Source of the DNA: an uncultured Prevotellaceae bacterium
GTDB taxonomy: Bacteria > Bacteroidota > Bacteroidia > Bacteroidales > Bacteroidaceae
Reading direction: 5' to 3'
Length of the DNA stretch: 64,000 nucleotides
Assembly (NCBI GenBank): GCA_900316315.1
Contig: ONCK01000001.1
Coordinates: 62,001 to 126,000 of the forward strand
Made by a program: the position numbers and the translations under genes. A model generated the notes under the pieces. The model made no database searches and was not told the DNA's origin. It saw only the letters and a list, made by a program, of their open reading frames with translations. Below, in pieces: positions 24,870-32,724 of this stretch. How positions within the stretch are numbered: the stretch's first letter is position 1; each line of letters starts with the position of its first letter.

Positions 24870-26222
24870 ATGCATAAACTCTGGATCATCATACAGCGAG
24901 AGTTCGCTGTCAAAGTGAAGAAGAAGAGCTTCATCATCCTCACTATCCTCATGCCCTTCCTAATCGCCGGACTCATCTTCGTCCCCGCCTTTCTGGCGCA
25001 GATGAACAGCACCCGGCCAAATCGCGTCGGCATCATTGACCAGCAGCATCTGCTCCCCGACACGCTCATGCGGGATACGGCGCAGATCAGCTTTGTCCGC
25101 CTCTATACCGGTCAGGGCGCAACCCTCTCCAAGTCCCATCTCAAGCATTTCATCTCCAAAAATCTCAGCGATGACGCACTGACCACATACGACGCCATCA
25201 TGGTCGTGAGCGACAGCATCACATCTGCCAACTCCGTCACGCTATACAGCACCTCTGAAGTGCCTCAGGAGGTCGAGACCTATGTAGACAAACGGCTCAC
25301 GGAGGCGCTCCGCGACCACAAGCTGCGCAACTATCACGTCAAGGACATCAACCGTCTCATCGAGGACGCCAATGCAGAGTACACCGTCCGTACCGTACGC
25401 CTCGACAACGCAGGCAACGAGACCATGTCCTCGGCTGAGATTGCCGGCTTCATAGGCATGATCCTCTCGCTCTTCATCTACATGTTCATCCTCAGCTATG
25501 GCGGCATGGTGATGAGCTCCGTCGTCGAGGAGAAGGCCAACCGCATCGTCGAGGTCATGGTCTCCAGCATCAAGCCCTGGCAGCTGATGGCCGGTAAGAT
25601 GATCGGTACGGCGCTGGTCGGACTCTTCCAGTTTCTCATCTGGGGACTGATGATCACCAGTCTCTTCATGATAGCCACAGGCCTGCTCGGTATCAGCCAG
25701 TCTCCCGCTACGGCGATGCCATCGGGCATGGACGCCGGACAGATACAGTCCATAGTCGGCCAAGACAGCGGTCTGGAGTTTCTCCAAGTGCTTCAAGGCA
25801 TGCCCATCGCCGAGATCATCGTGCTCTTTGTGCTCTACTTCATCGGCGGATACCTACTCTTTGCCTCCATCTTCTCAGCCATCGGTGCCAGTGTCAATGA
25901 GCAGGAAGATACGCAGCAGTTTATGATGCCCGTCATCCTGATCTTCATCTTCGCGCTCTACGCCGGCATGTTCTCCATGCAAAATCCGGACGGACCGCTC
26001 GCCATCTGGTGCTCCTACATCCCCTTTACGTCGCCCATTGTCATGATGGTGCGCATACCCTTCCAGATTCCGCTGTGGCAGATTGCCCTCTCACTCCTGA
26101 TACTCTACGGCTCGGCCATCGCTATCCTCCTCTTGTCGTCCAAGATATACCGCGTGGGCATCCTCATGTACGGCAAGAAGCCGACTTTCCGCGACATGAT
26201 ACGCTGGCTTCGCTTCAAGTGA
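24870..26222 (+). CDS. ABC exporter permease, NatB-like
   Basis: 450 residues from the ATG at 24870, 22 bases after the ATPase gene. The layout is that of the ABC-2 family: one N-terminal helix (about 20-43), a large extracytoplasmic domain (about 45-190), then five or so helices beginning with IAGFIGMILSLFIYMFILSYGGMV and including the conserved VVEEKANRIVEVMVSSIKPWQLMAGKM loop. It forms the membrane part of the exporter. The unit murF-ATPase-permease ends in the hairpin at 26269-26305. Confidence 0.92.
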   Translation: MHKLWIIIQREFAVKVKKKSFIILTILMPFLIAGLIFVPAFLAQMNSTRPNRVGIIDQQHLLPDTLMRDTAQISFVRLYTGQGATLSKSHLKHFISKNLSDDALTTYDAIMVVSDSITSANSVTLYSTSEVPQEVETYVDKRLTEALRDHKLRNYHVKDINRLIEDANAEYTVRTVRLDNAGNETMSSAEIAGFIGMILSLFIYMFILSYGGMVMSSVVEEKANRIVEVMVSSIKPWQLMAGKMIGTALVGLFQFLIWGLMITSLFMIATGLLGISQSPATAMPSGMDAGQIQSIVGQDSGLEFLQVLQGMPIAEIIVLFVLYFIGGYLLFASIFSAIGASVNEQEDTQQFMMPVILIFIFALYAGMFSMQNPDGPLAIWCSYIPFTSPIVMMVRIPFQIPLWQIALSLLILYGSAIAILLLSSKIYRVGILMYGKKPTFRDMIRWLRFK

Positions 26223-26268
26223 GGCGTCCTGTCCCCGTCCCACCAACCCAGTCCCCTATCCCACTCTA

Positions 26269-26305
26269 CCAGGCCTGTCCCGCTTCTCCCGCTGGTCAGG
26301 CCTGG
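26269..26305 (+). terminator. Hairpin after the murF-exporter unit
   Basis: CCAGGCCTG (26269-26277) pairs perfectly with CAGGCCTGG (26297-26305), 47 bases past the permease stop. No T-run. Confidence 0.55.
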
Positions 26306-26407
26306 CTGTCTATATGAGCGGGCAAGGAGCCGCGGAAGCCCCCTCTGCAAGTGCTCAGTCCATCTAAGCAAAATGCCTGCCTCATTAAGGACGCTCAGAG
26401 AAGGGAA

Positions 26408-26700
26408 AAATATTTTTTATAAGAAAAATGCGAGGCAGATTTCCCGGCCTCTGTCCGAAGGCGAAAAACAAAATTTACTCAAATCGCCTTTGTAACTTAC
26501 TGAAAGCCAACGAATTGCGAACAATATTTGACATTCTCGCAACTAGCTGGCTATCAGGCGATAACAACTCGCCTTCCAGTTTAAACTACATCCGACCTAG
26601 TTTAAATTACATCCGGCCTTGTAGCGCGAACAAGGCGACTTGTCATCTCTACATCGGACCTATTTCGAGCAGCATCTCAGATTTATTATATAAAAAAAAC
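26408..26700. repeat. Dispersed non-coding element, copy B
   Basis: Second copy of the ~290 bp element seen at 12103-12395, in the same orientation. The 58-nt hairpin is kept at equal length: CTGAAAGCCA (26500-26509) with TGGCTATCAG (26548-26557). Inner TTGCGA/TCGCAA and outer ATCGCC/GGCGAT pairs are stronger than in copy A. Two full phased units follow (cores reading CATCCGACC at 26589 and CATCCGGCC at 26610). The ends are AT-rich (TATTTTTTATAAGAAAAA and TTTATTATATAAAAAAAA). Confidence 0.65.
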
Positions 26701-26874
26701 AGCTCATTCGTTCCATTTGGATATCTCCGACGACAAAAGGTGGCCTATGAGCGAAATCTCTCGGACGTAGGATTTCCTCAAAGTACGTCTCCTAGAATGA
26801 CGCGTGGCGGGCATGACGCAGACGACCTGTCGGTACAGCTCAGAAGGCGAGTCGGATTTACCACACTTGTGCGA

Positions 26875-26905
26875 TTGCGACACCGACAGGCTCGGCGTAA
26901 CTTTG
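26875..26905 (+). promoter_or_regulatory. Promoter of the B3/B4-domain gene
   Basis: TTG at 26875-26877, 20 bases, then TAACTTTG at 26898-26905; 31 bases before the ATG. Confidence 0.75.
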
Positions 26906-26936
26906 CATCAAGATAAATCCATAAGACATACAACCT

Positions 26937-27638
26937 ATGCAATTTTACGTCCAACAAGCTGTACTTGACGCCGGCGTCAAGATCCTCTTTGCCACCATCG
27001 AGGGGCTGGACAATCACGGCAGCCATCCCGAATGGGACACCCTGAGAGAACGCGAACTGACCTCGCTATTCCATAAGTACGGGGACCTCGATGTACACCA
27101 GGACCCTATACTCGAGGGATTCAATCTGCTGCACGACAAAACAGGTGTACGCCGCCGCAAAAACGTGCCCGCGAGTGAAAACCTTATCAAGCAGCTCTTG
27201 CGACACGGCCACATGACCTATATCAATCAGGTCGTGGACATCTACAATCTCATTTCGCTCGAGAGCAAGCTTGCCCTGGGCGCTCACGACATAGACCGTG
27301 TGGATGGCAACGTGACGCTGCGCTTCACCGAAGGCACAGAGCGCTTCCAGCCTATCGGACAGTCTGAGCCGCAGACTGCGACGCCTCACGAGTACTCCTA
27401 TATCGATGACGCGGGTGACGTACTCTGTCGCCTCGAGATCAGACAAGTGCAAAAGACGCTCGTCACCGAGGCGACCCGCAATGTATTTTACATCATCCAG
27501 GGCAACGAGGCGACGCCCGATCAGCTGCTCCGGGAGACTGCCCAACAGATCATTGACACCACGACCCACTACTGCGGCGGACAGGGACACTTCATCGAGC
27601 CGCAGGTCATCGAGTCGGAGCGCACAGCAGCCTGCTGA
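26937..27638 (+). CDS. B3/B4 tRNA-binding domain protein
   Basis: 233 residues. It resembles the stand-alone relatives of the B3/B4 domain of phenylalanyl-tRNA synthetase beta chain: LEGFNLLHDKTGVRRRKNVPASENLIKQLLRHG, then INQVVDIYNLISLESKLALGAHDIDRVDGNVTLRFTEGTERF and DDAGDVLCRLEIRQ. In PheT this domain helps edit mischarged tRNA, and stand-alone versions may do similar proofreading or bind nucleic acid, but activity is unproven. Single-gene unit with a good promoter and a shared terminator. Confidence 0.85.
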   Translation: MQFYVQQAVLDAGVKILFATIEGLDNHGSHPEWDTLRERELTSLFHKYGDLDVHQDPILEGFNLLHDKTGVRRRKNVPASENLIKQLLRHGHMTYINQVVDIYNLISLESKLALGAHDIDRVDGNVTLRFTEGTERFQPIGQSEPQTATPHEYSYIDDAGDVLCRLEIRQVQKTLVTEATRNVFYIIQGNEATPDQLLRETAQQIIDTTTHYCGGQGHFIEPQVIESERTAAC

Positions 27639-27787
27639 TCAGCCCACCGTCCCTGCTCCTCCTCTCTCCTGCCCTCGGTCTTCCCCTTCAGCCGCTTCTA
27701 TCTCCGGCAAGTTGCGGTTTCGCCGATAGGCCATCCGTTACGGTCCGTAAATACCGGCTGTGCCAGTATCGAGAGTCCGCCCGGGCA

Positions 27788-27834
27788 AAAGAGTAAGTCC
27801 GGCCTTGTAGGTAACAAGGTCGGACTTACTCTTT
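27788..27834. terminator. Bidirectional terminator between B3/B4 and POT genes
   Basis: A 21-bp stem with one G-U pair (27788-27808 with 27814-27834) and a five-base loop, between two convergent genes (stops at 27638 and 27851). AAA on one side and TTT on the other give a short T-run in both directions. The centre is the shared GTCCGGCCTTGT arm. Confidence 0.8.
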
Positions 27835-27850
27835 GATAGTGTCTCGACTG

Positions 27851-29365
27851 CTACTTGCAGACGTGCTCCAGACGCTTCATAATGCTCATCATGAAGACGA
27901 AACTGATGAGGCAGAGGGCGATAAATACGCTCCAGACGACCCACAAGGGGAGGTCACCCCAGAGATAGCCGCTTACACTCACGAGCTTGTTGCCTATCGC
28001 CGTAGCGACAAACCATCCGCCCATCATCATACCCTTGTACTTGGGCGGCGCAACCTTGCTGACAAAGCTGATGCCCATCGGAGACAGCAACAGCTCACCA
28101 AAGGTGAGGATCAGGTAAGTACCTATGAGCCAGTTGGGCGACACCAGCGTAGCAGAGGCGCCGGCCTGCTCCTGCTGATTGGGGGGAAGCAGGCCCATTG
28201 AGGCAATCATCATCACCACAAAGGCGACGGCAGCTACCAGCATACCGTAAGCAATCTTGCGCGGCGCACTGGGCTCTTTGCCCTTCTTGGCCAGAGTGCT
28301 GAAGATGGCCATACTTACCGGCGTAAGGGCGACTACATAGAAGGGGTTGAACTGCTGGAAGATCGGCGCGCTGATCTCTACCGCACCGGTCTGATGGGTG
28401 TAGTGGATCACGAGGACGGCTGCCGAAGCCAGCACGACCAGTCCGGAGATGAGCTTGCCCCGCGAGGTCTTGCTCTGGAAGAGGGAGAACAGGGCGTAGA
28501 CGATGAAGACGATCATCACGAGATTGGTGACGTCAAAGGCCATACTCTCCACACCCGATACGCTCTTGACGGTATACTCATCGGCGAAGTACGTCAGCGA
28601 AAGCCCGTTCTGGTGAAAAGCCATCCAGAAGAAGATGACAACTGCGTACACGAGACACAGAGCGACGATGCGCTCACGCGTCTCCGCCTTGCTGATAGGA
28701 GCAGCCTCGGCAGCTTGAGCCACCTGTTTGGATGTCTTGCCCTCCGTGTGGCGGAAGGTAGGACGGAAGACGTAGTATATCGCAATCGAGAGCACCAGCG
28801 AGGCACACGCGATGGCAAAAGCGAAATGGTAAGAGTCATTGACACTCACGCCCATGCCCTGCGCCCACTCCATGATGCGGACGGCAGCTGTCGGAGCAAA
28901 AAGGGCGCCAATATTGATGGCCATGTAGAAGATGGAGAATCCTGCGTCGCGCTTGTCAGCATAGGCCGGATCGTCATACAGATTGCCTACCATCACTTGC
29001 AGGTTGCCCTTGAAGAGTCCGGTGCCAAATCCAATCAGCACCAGCGCTGCAAGCATGACGAGCAGGGCCACGGTATTGCCGCCCAGAGGCACAGACAGCA
29101 GCAAATAGCCCAAGAACATGATAATGATGCCCAGCGTCACCATCTTTCCGAAGCCGAATTTGTCGGCCAGCATGCCGCCAAAGAGGGGGAAGAAGTAGAC
29201 CAGCATCAAGAAGTCGCTGTAGATCTCGCCTGCCCAGCCTGCATCGAGGTTGTAGTTGGCCCGCAGGAAGAGCACGAAGACTGCTAGCATCGTGTAGTAG
29301 CCGAAACGCTCACCTGTATTGGCCAGCGCGAGCGCAAAAAGTCCTTTCGGTTGTCCTTCAAACAT
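27851..29365 (-). CDS. Proton-dependent oligopeptide transporter (POT/PTR family)
   Basis: 504 residues with about fourteen hydrophobic helices. N-terminal ANTGERFGYYTMLAVFVLFL is the family's ExxERFxYY motif with Asn in place of the first Glu, and GGMLADKFGFGKMVTLGI, FGTGLFKGNLQVMVGNLY (the PTR2 signature region) and FSIFYMAINIGALF follow. It would bring di- and tripeptides across the inner membrane with protons, which fits an amino-acid-fermenting organism. It has one of the clearest promoters in the window, and an 18-bp site shared with the EamA gene lies upstream of it. Confidence 0.93.
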   Translation of the reverse strand: MFEGQPKGLFALALANTGERFGYYTMLAVFVLFLRANYNLDAGWAGEIYSDFLMLVYFFPLFGGMLADKFGFGKMVTLGIIIMFLGYLLLSVPLGGNTVALLVMLAALVLIGFGTGLFKGNLQVMVGNLYDDPAYADKRDAGFSIFYMAINIGALFAPTAAVRIMEWAQGMGVSVNDSYHFAFAIACASLVLSIAIYYVFRPTFRHTEGKTSKQVAQAAEAAPISKAETRERIVALCLVYAVVIFFWMAFHQNGLSLTYFADEYTVKSVSGVESMAFDVTNLVMIVFIVYALFSLFQSKTSRGKLISGLVVLASAAVLVIHYTHQTGAVEISAPIFQQFNPFYVVALTPVSMAIFSTLAKKGKEPSAPRKIAYGMLVAAVAFVVMMIASMGLLPPNQQEQAGASATLVSPNWLIGTYLILTFGELLLSPMGISFVSKVAPPKYKGMMMGGWFVATAIGNKLVSVSGYLWGDLPLWVVWSVFIALCLISFVFMMSIMKRLEHVCK

Positions 29366-29410
29366 TGATTTATAAATTTATGATTGTGACGAAATTAAGA
29401 TTTTATCGGA

Positions 29411-29441
29411 CAAAATTACACATAATTGGGCACTTTTCCAA
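29411..29441 (-). promoter_or_regulatory. Promoter of the POT transporter gene
   Basis: TTG at 29441-29439, 20 bases, then TAATTTTG at 29418-29411 on the minus strand; 45 bases before the ATG. Confidence 0.75.
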
Positions 29442-29457
29442 CCTTGAAGCCTACAAA

Positions 29458-29475
29458 ATGCGCATTGTGCCGTAT
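29458..29475. promoter_or_regulatory. Candidate operator upstream of the POT gene
   Basis: ATGCGCATTGTGCCGTAT, an exact copy of 22259-22276, starting 40 bases upstream of the -7 box. The left arm seen at the first site is missing here. Confidence 0.4.
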
Positions 29476-29595
29476 CCGCCGTCGCCCGAATAAGGCTTTG
29501 GGAAACTCTCCGCACCTCGTCTCCGACGCCGACCAAGGGCAGTGCTGTACGGTATCAGACATGGAGAGACACATAGGTGAGTCCGCTTCGCTCAA

Positions 29596-29630
29596 GGTCA
29601 GATCCAACTGAGACAAGGTCAGACTTTGTC
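29596..29630 (+). repeat. 21-bp phased element, two units
   Basis: GGTCAGATC (29596) and GGTCAGACT (29617) are exactly 21 bp apart. The TAGTTTAAACTA part is lost. Confidence 0.5.
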
Positions 29631-29788
29631 AAGTTTTCTCCGTCTCCGGCACCGTAAGATACACAGAAAGCAACGCACTGTGCACCCCAAAGCGCTTGTC
29701 TGTCAGAAAGTACAAAGGACGGCGCACTGGATGTGCAAAAAAATAGGGATAAATACCTGCTTCAAGTACACAATTCAACAAAAAGATG

Positions 29789-29796
29789 TAATTTTG
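29789..29796 (+). promoter_or_regulatory. -7 promoter box for the glsA-glsB unit
   Basis: TAATTTTG, 17 bases before the ATG at 29814; the in-frame start at 29733 lies before the box and is rejected. Confidence 0.5.
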
Positions 29797-29813
29797 TAAC
29801 ACTAAAGCCTATT

Positions 29814-30638
29814 ATGACAGACCAAAAAAGTAAACTTATCGACATCGATCGCATTATTGATCAGCGAGCAGGCGATAAGGCTGCATACATACCCGGATTC
29901 GTACGCTCTTGGCTCAAGAAGACAGTCCACCAAGATGAAGTCAATCGCTTCATGAGCGAGTGTGAGGGCGAGACAGGCGTGACCTGGCTCAAGCACTGCG
30001 TGAGATACCTCCAACTCAACCTGAAGCTCGTGGGCGAAGAGAATTTTCCGCCTGACGACGGGCGCAGGTACACTTTTGTAAGCAACCACCCGCTCGGCGG
30101 AGGCGACGGCGTAGCACTCGGAGCAGTGATCGGTGAGCGATATGACGGCAATATACGCTATCTGCTCAACGACTTGCTCACCAATCTCCCGCCCCTCAAG
30201 TCACTGGGTATCCCCATCAACAAGACAGGCGCCCAGAGCCGCAATCTGCCTCAGATGGTTGACGCGGGATTTCACTCTGAGTACCAGCTGCTGCTCTTTC
30301 CTGCAGGACTTTGTTCTCGTATGAGAAACGGAGTAGTCAGAGATTTGCCGTGGAAGAAGACCTTTATCATCAAGAGCATCGAGACACAACGCGACGTGGT
30401 GCCTATCCATTTCAGCGGATCCAACTCCAAGAAGTTTTACCGCATCGCCAATATCTGCTCGGCGCTGCACATGAAATTCAATGTCGCCATGCTCTTCCTC
30501 GTCGACGAGATGTACAAGAATGTGGGCAAGACCTGCGAGATACGCATCGGCAAGCCTATCCCTTGGCAGACCTTTGACAAGTCACGCAGCGCCTACGAGT
30601 GGGCGCAATATGTGAGAGACATCGTCTACAAGCTCTGA
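29814..30638 (+). CDS. glsA: O-acyltransferase for glycine/serine lipids (GlsA type)
   Basis: 274 residues from the ATG at 29814. It is a PlsC-like acyltransferase: FVSNHPLGGGDGVALG holds the His and Asp of the active site, LFPAGLCSR the second substrate motif (usual FPEG), and DVVPIHFSG a third. Together with the next gene it matches the Bacteroides thetaiotaomicron pair that makes glycine lipids (glsA O-acylates the mono-acyl product of glsB), a source of the lipid 654/430 family of Bacteroidetes. Gene order here is glsA then glsB, 66 bases apart. Assignment rests on the pair; each alone would be a general acyltransferase. Confidence 0.8.
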   Translation: MTDQKSKLIDIDRIIDQRAGDKAAYIPGFVRSWLKKTVHQDEVNRFMSECEGETGVTWLKHCVRYLQLNLKLVGEENFPPDDGRRYTFVSNHPLGGGDGVALGAVIGERYDGNIRYLLNDLLTNLPPLKSLGIPINKTGAQSRNLPQMVDAGFHSEYQLLLFPAGLCSRMRNGVVRDLPWKKTFIIKSIETQRDVVPIHFSGSNSKKFYRIANICSALHMKFNVAMLFLVDEMYKNVGKTCEIRIGKPIPWQTFDKSRSAYEWAQYVRDIVYKL

Positions 30639-30704
30639 CCGTCATCTCATTAGCCAAACCACAATCATCAAGAACCCCCTACGGACAACACAAGATCACT
30701 CCTA

Positions 30705-31697
30705 ATGGAAGAAATCATCAAACCAATCAGTCGCGAAGTCCTAAAGGCAGAACTCACGCCCGACCACAAACTCCGCCATACCAATAAAAGCAATAACGAT
30801 ATCTACGTCTGCACCTGGCAAGACAGCCCCAATGTACTCAAGGAGATAGGGCGTCTGCGCGAGATAGCCTTTCGCACCGCAGGAGGCGGCACGGGCAAGA
30901 GCATGGACCTCGATGAGTTTGACACTTGCGAGCATCCCTACCGGCAGCTCATCGTCTGGAATCCCGACAGCGAGGAGATCCTCGGCGGATACCGCTTCTT
31001 CCCAGGCGACGAAGTGGAATACGACGCACAGGGCCAGCCTATACTGGCCACAAGCCACATGTTTCACTTCTCCGACAACTTCTTGCACAACTACATGAGC
31101 AAGACCATCGAGCTGGGCCGCTCCTTCGTCACGCTGGAGTACCAGAATACGCGCTCCAAAGCCGCCAAGAGCCTCTTTGCCCTCGACAATCTCTGGGACG
31201 GTCTGGGCGCGCTCACCGTAGTCATGCCCAATGTCAAATATTTCTTTGGCAAGATGACCATGTACCCCTCCTTCAGCAAGCGGGGACGCGACATGATCCT
31301 CTACTTCCTCAGAAAGCACTTCGGAGATACCGAGCGCCTCGTCTACCCGACCGAGCCGCTGCAGCTCGAGACACCTGAAGTCGAGCTCGGTGCCCTCTTT
31401 ACCCACGACGACTTCAAGGAGGACTACCGCGTACTCAACTCAGAAGTACGCAAACTGGGATTCAACATTCCCCCGCTGGTCAATGCGTATATGAGCCTCA
31501 GCCCCACTATGCGCGACTTCGGCACGGCAATCAATGACACCTTTGGTAATGTCGAGGAGACGGGTATACTCATCGCTGTCAACGAGATTCTGGCCCAGAA
31601 AAGAGTGCGCCACATCGACTCCTTCGTCGCCAACCATCCCAAGACCTTTGAGGAGCTGCGCAAGCTCCTGACCATCCCGCCTAAGAAACACGCCTAG
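30705..31697 (+). CDS. glsB: N-acyltransferase for glycine lipids (GlsB type, GNAT fold)
   Basis: 330 residues. The sequence is of the hemolysin-like / ornithine-lipid OlsB group of GNAT-fold acyltransferases: LREIAFRTAGGGTGKSMDLDEFD, then YRQLIVWNPDSEEILGGYRFF, and TIELGRSFVTLEYQ. This enzyme would put a 3-hydroxy fatty acid on the amino group of glycine, the first step of glycine-lipid synthesis. The C-terminal third (about 230-330) is longer than in OlsB, as usual in Bacteroidetes. Co-transcribed with glsA. Confidence 0.8.
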   Translation: MEEIIKPISREVLKAELTPDHKLRHTNKSNNDIYVCTWQDSPNVLKEIGRLREIAFRTAGGGTGKSMDLDEFDTCEHPYRQLIVWNPDSEEILGGYRFFPGDEVEYDAQGQPILATSHMFHFSDNFLHNYMSKTIELGRSFVTLEYQNTRSKAAKSLFALDNLWDGLGALTVVMPNVKYFFGKMTMYPSFSKRGRDMILYFLRKHFGDTERLVYPTEPLQLETPEVELGALFTHDDFKEDYRVLNSEVRKLGFNIPPLVNAYMSLSPTMRDFGTAINDTFGNVEETGILIAVNEILAQKRVRHIDSFVANHPKTFEELRKLLTIPPKKHA

Positions 31698-31730
31698 TCT
31701 CTGCCGGCGGCTATTGCCGAATGTTACGGA

Positions 31731-31754
31731 CTCATCCACCTCTTCGCGGATGAG
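31731..31754 (+). terminator. Weak hairpin after glsB
   Basis: CTCATCC (31731-31737) with GGATGAG (31748-31754), ten-base loop, 33 bases past the stop and without a T-run. Confidence 0.35.
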
Positions 31755-31798
31755 ACATTAAACTTTACCTTTCGCATCAAAAAAGGTGGACTCGGCAG

Positions 31799-31828
31799 TT
31801 GCAAGCTGTCTACTTTTGTCTACCTTTG
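31799..31828 (+). promoter_or_regulatory. Promoter of the DUF3332 gene
   Basis: TTG at 31799-31801, 19 bases, then TACCTTTG at 31821-31828. A second box TACTTTTG overlaps at 31811-31818. The leader would be about 80 bases. Confidence 0.6.
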
Positions 31829-31915
31829 CATGGAGCGGACTTTGGTCTGCCAGTGTGACACGGCCTACTGCAGACGCCTCTCACTGCATACATTTATCCC
31901 CAAAATATCCCAACT

Positions 31916-32467
31916 ATGCGAAGCAAAAAACTTCTGACAGCGGCCTGCATCCTCTCGGGCTGCCTTGTGATGAATTCTTGTGTCGGTTCATTTGGCCTCT
32001 TCAACAAACTGGCGACGTGGAACAAGAAAGCGACTAACAGCAAGTTTCTCAACGAGATCATCTTTCTGCTTATCTCGCCCGCCTATGCCGTATGTGGCGC
32101 CGTCGATGCCTTGGTGCTCAATTCCATAGAGTTTTGGAGTGGCAGCAACCCCATAGCTTCTGTCGGAAAGACACGCAATGTCGTCGGCCAAGACGGCAAA
32201 ATCTATGCGGTCAAGACGCTTAAAGACGGCTACGAAATCACGACTCCGAACGGCAGGGTGCTCAACTTTGAGTATGACAAACAGACGGATGCGTGGTCGA
32301 TGGCCGAGGGGGGTGTCAAGAAGGAAATTTTCCGCTTTGACAAGGACGGCAAGACGATACAGGCGATGCTCCCGAGCGGACAGCCCCTGCAAGTGTCGCT
32401 TAACGAGGCCGGTGTCTACCAGACACGTCTCGCTGTCAACGGTGGCGTCTACTTCGCCGCACGCTGA
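31916..32467 (+). CDS. DUF3332 family lipoprotein
   Basis: 183 residues. Lipoprotein signal with Cys at about 22 in VMNSC. Two hydrophobic stretches follow (GSFGLFNKLATWNKK and FLNEIIFLLISPAYAVCGAVDALVLNSIEFWSG), the hallmark layout of DUF3332 proteins, then a beta-rich C-terminal half. Function is not known for the family. It has its own promoter and a canonical terminator. Confidence 0.85.
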   Translation: MRSKKLLTAACILSGCLVMNSCVGSFGLFNKLATWNKKATNSKFLNEIIFLLISPAYAVCGAVDALVLNSIEFWSGSNPIASVGKTRNVVGQDGKIYAVKTLKDGYEITTPNGRVLNFEYDKQTDAWSMAEGGVKKEIFRFDKDGKTIQAMLPSGQPLQVSLNEAGVYQTRLAVNGGVYFAAR

Positions 32468-32486
32468 CACGCCCCTTACTCTTTAC

Positions 32487-32524
32487 CGGGCCTGATACCA
32501 TCAGTATTAGGCCCGTTTTTGTTT
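32487..32524 (+). terminator. Terminator after the DUF3332 gene
   Basis: A 12-bp stem with one G-U pair (32487-32498 with 32504-32515), five-base loop, then TTTTTGTTT: a textbook intrinsic terminator. Confidence 0.85.
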
Positions 32525-32595
32525 ACAAAAGTCCGAATAGCACGTTCACCAAAGACTTACGCAGCATCAACAAAGCTTCATATGAAAACAAATAA

Positions 32596-32623
32596 GTCGG
32601 ACTTGACCATGGTCAAGTCCGAC
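32596..32623. repeat. Perfect 28-bp palindrome between convergent genes
   Basis: A loop-less perfect palindrome from GTCGGACTTG to CAAGTCCGAC centred on CCATGG. It uses the same GTCGGACTT arm as the hairpins at 1148, 11648 and 27788. It lies between the DUF3332 terminator and the MFS gene end, so it may end transcription from the MFS side, or be a protein-binding site. Confidence 0.7.
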
Positions 32624-32724
32624 AAGCTATGACTGCTGTTTTACCCTGCTTCTCGCCACATCCGACCTCAATCAGACTTCATCGTTGCCCGAGAAATCTG
32701 CAAGGGAGACGAAGCGCGAAGAGG

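Larger units (their letters stand above)
26223..26936. other. 714-base non-coding gap
   Basis: It holds the exporter-unit hairpin (26269-26305), dispersed element copy B (26408-26700), a partial left end of the same element after it (about 26729-26762), and the promoter of the B3/B4 gene (26875-26905). Open frames here run through the repeat and are not believed. Confidence 0.7.
29366..29813. other. Regulatory gap between divergent POT and glsA genes
   Basis: 448 bases with the POT promoter (29411-29441), the shared 18-bp site (29458-29475), phased-element cores at 29596 and 29617, and the glsA -7 box (29789-29796). No gene seen. Confidence 0.7.

Noticed and set aside
26428-26916. 162-codon frame in the gap before the B3/B4 gene
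   Set aside because: It runs through dispersed element copy B and the promoter; element copy A does not keep the frame.
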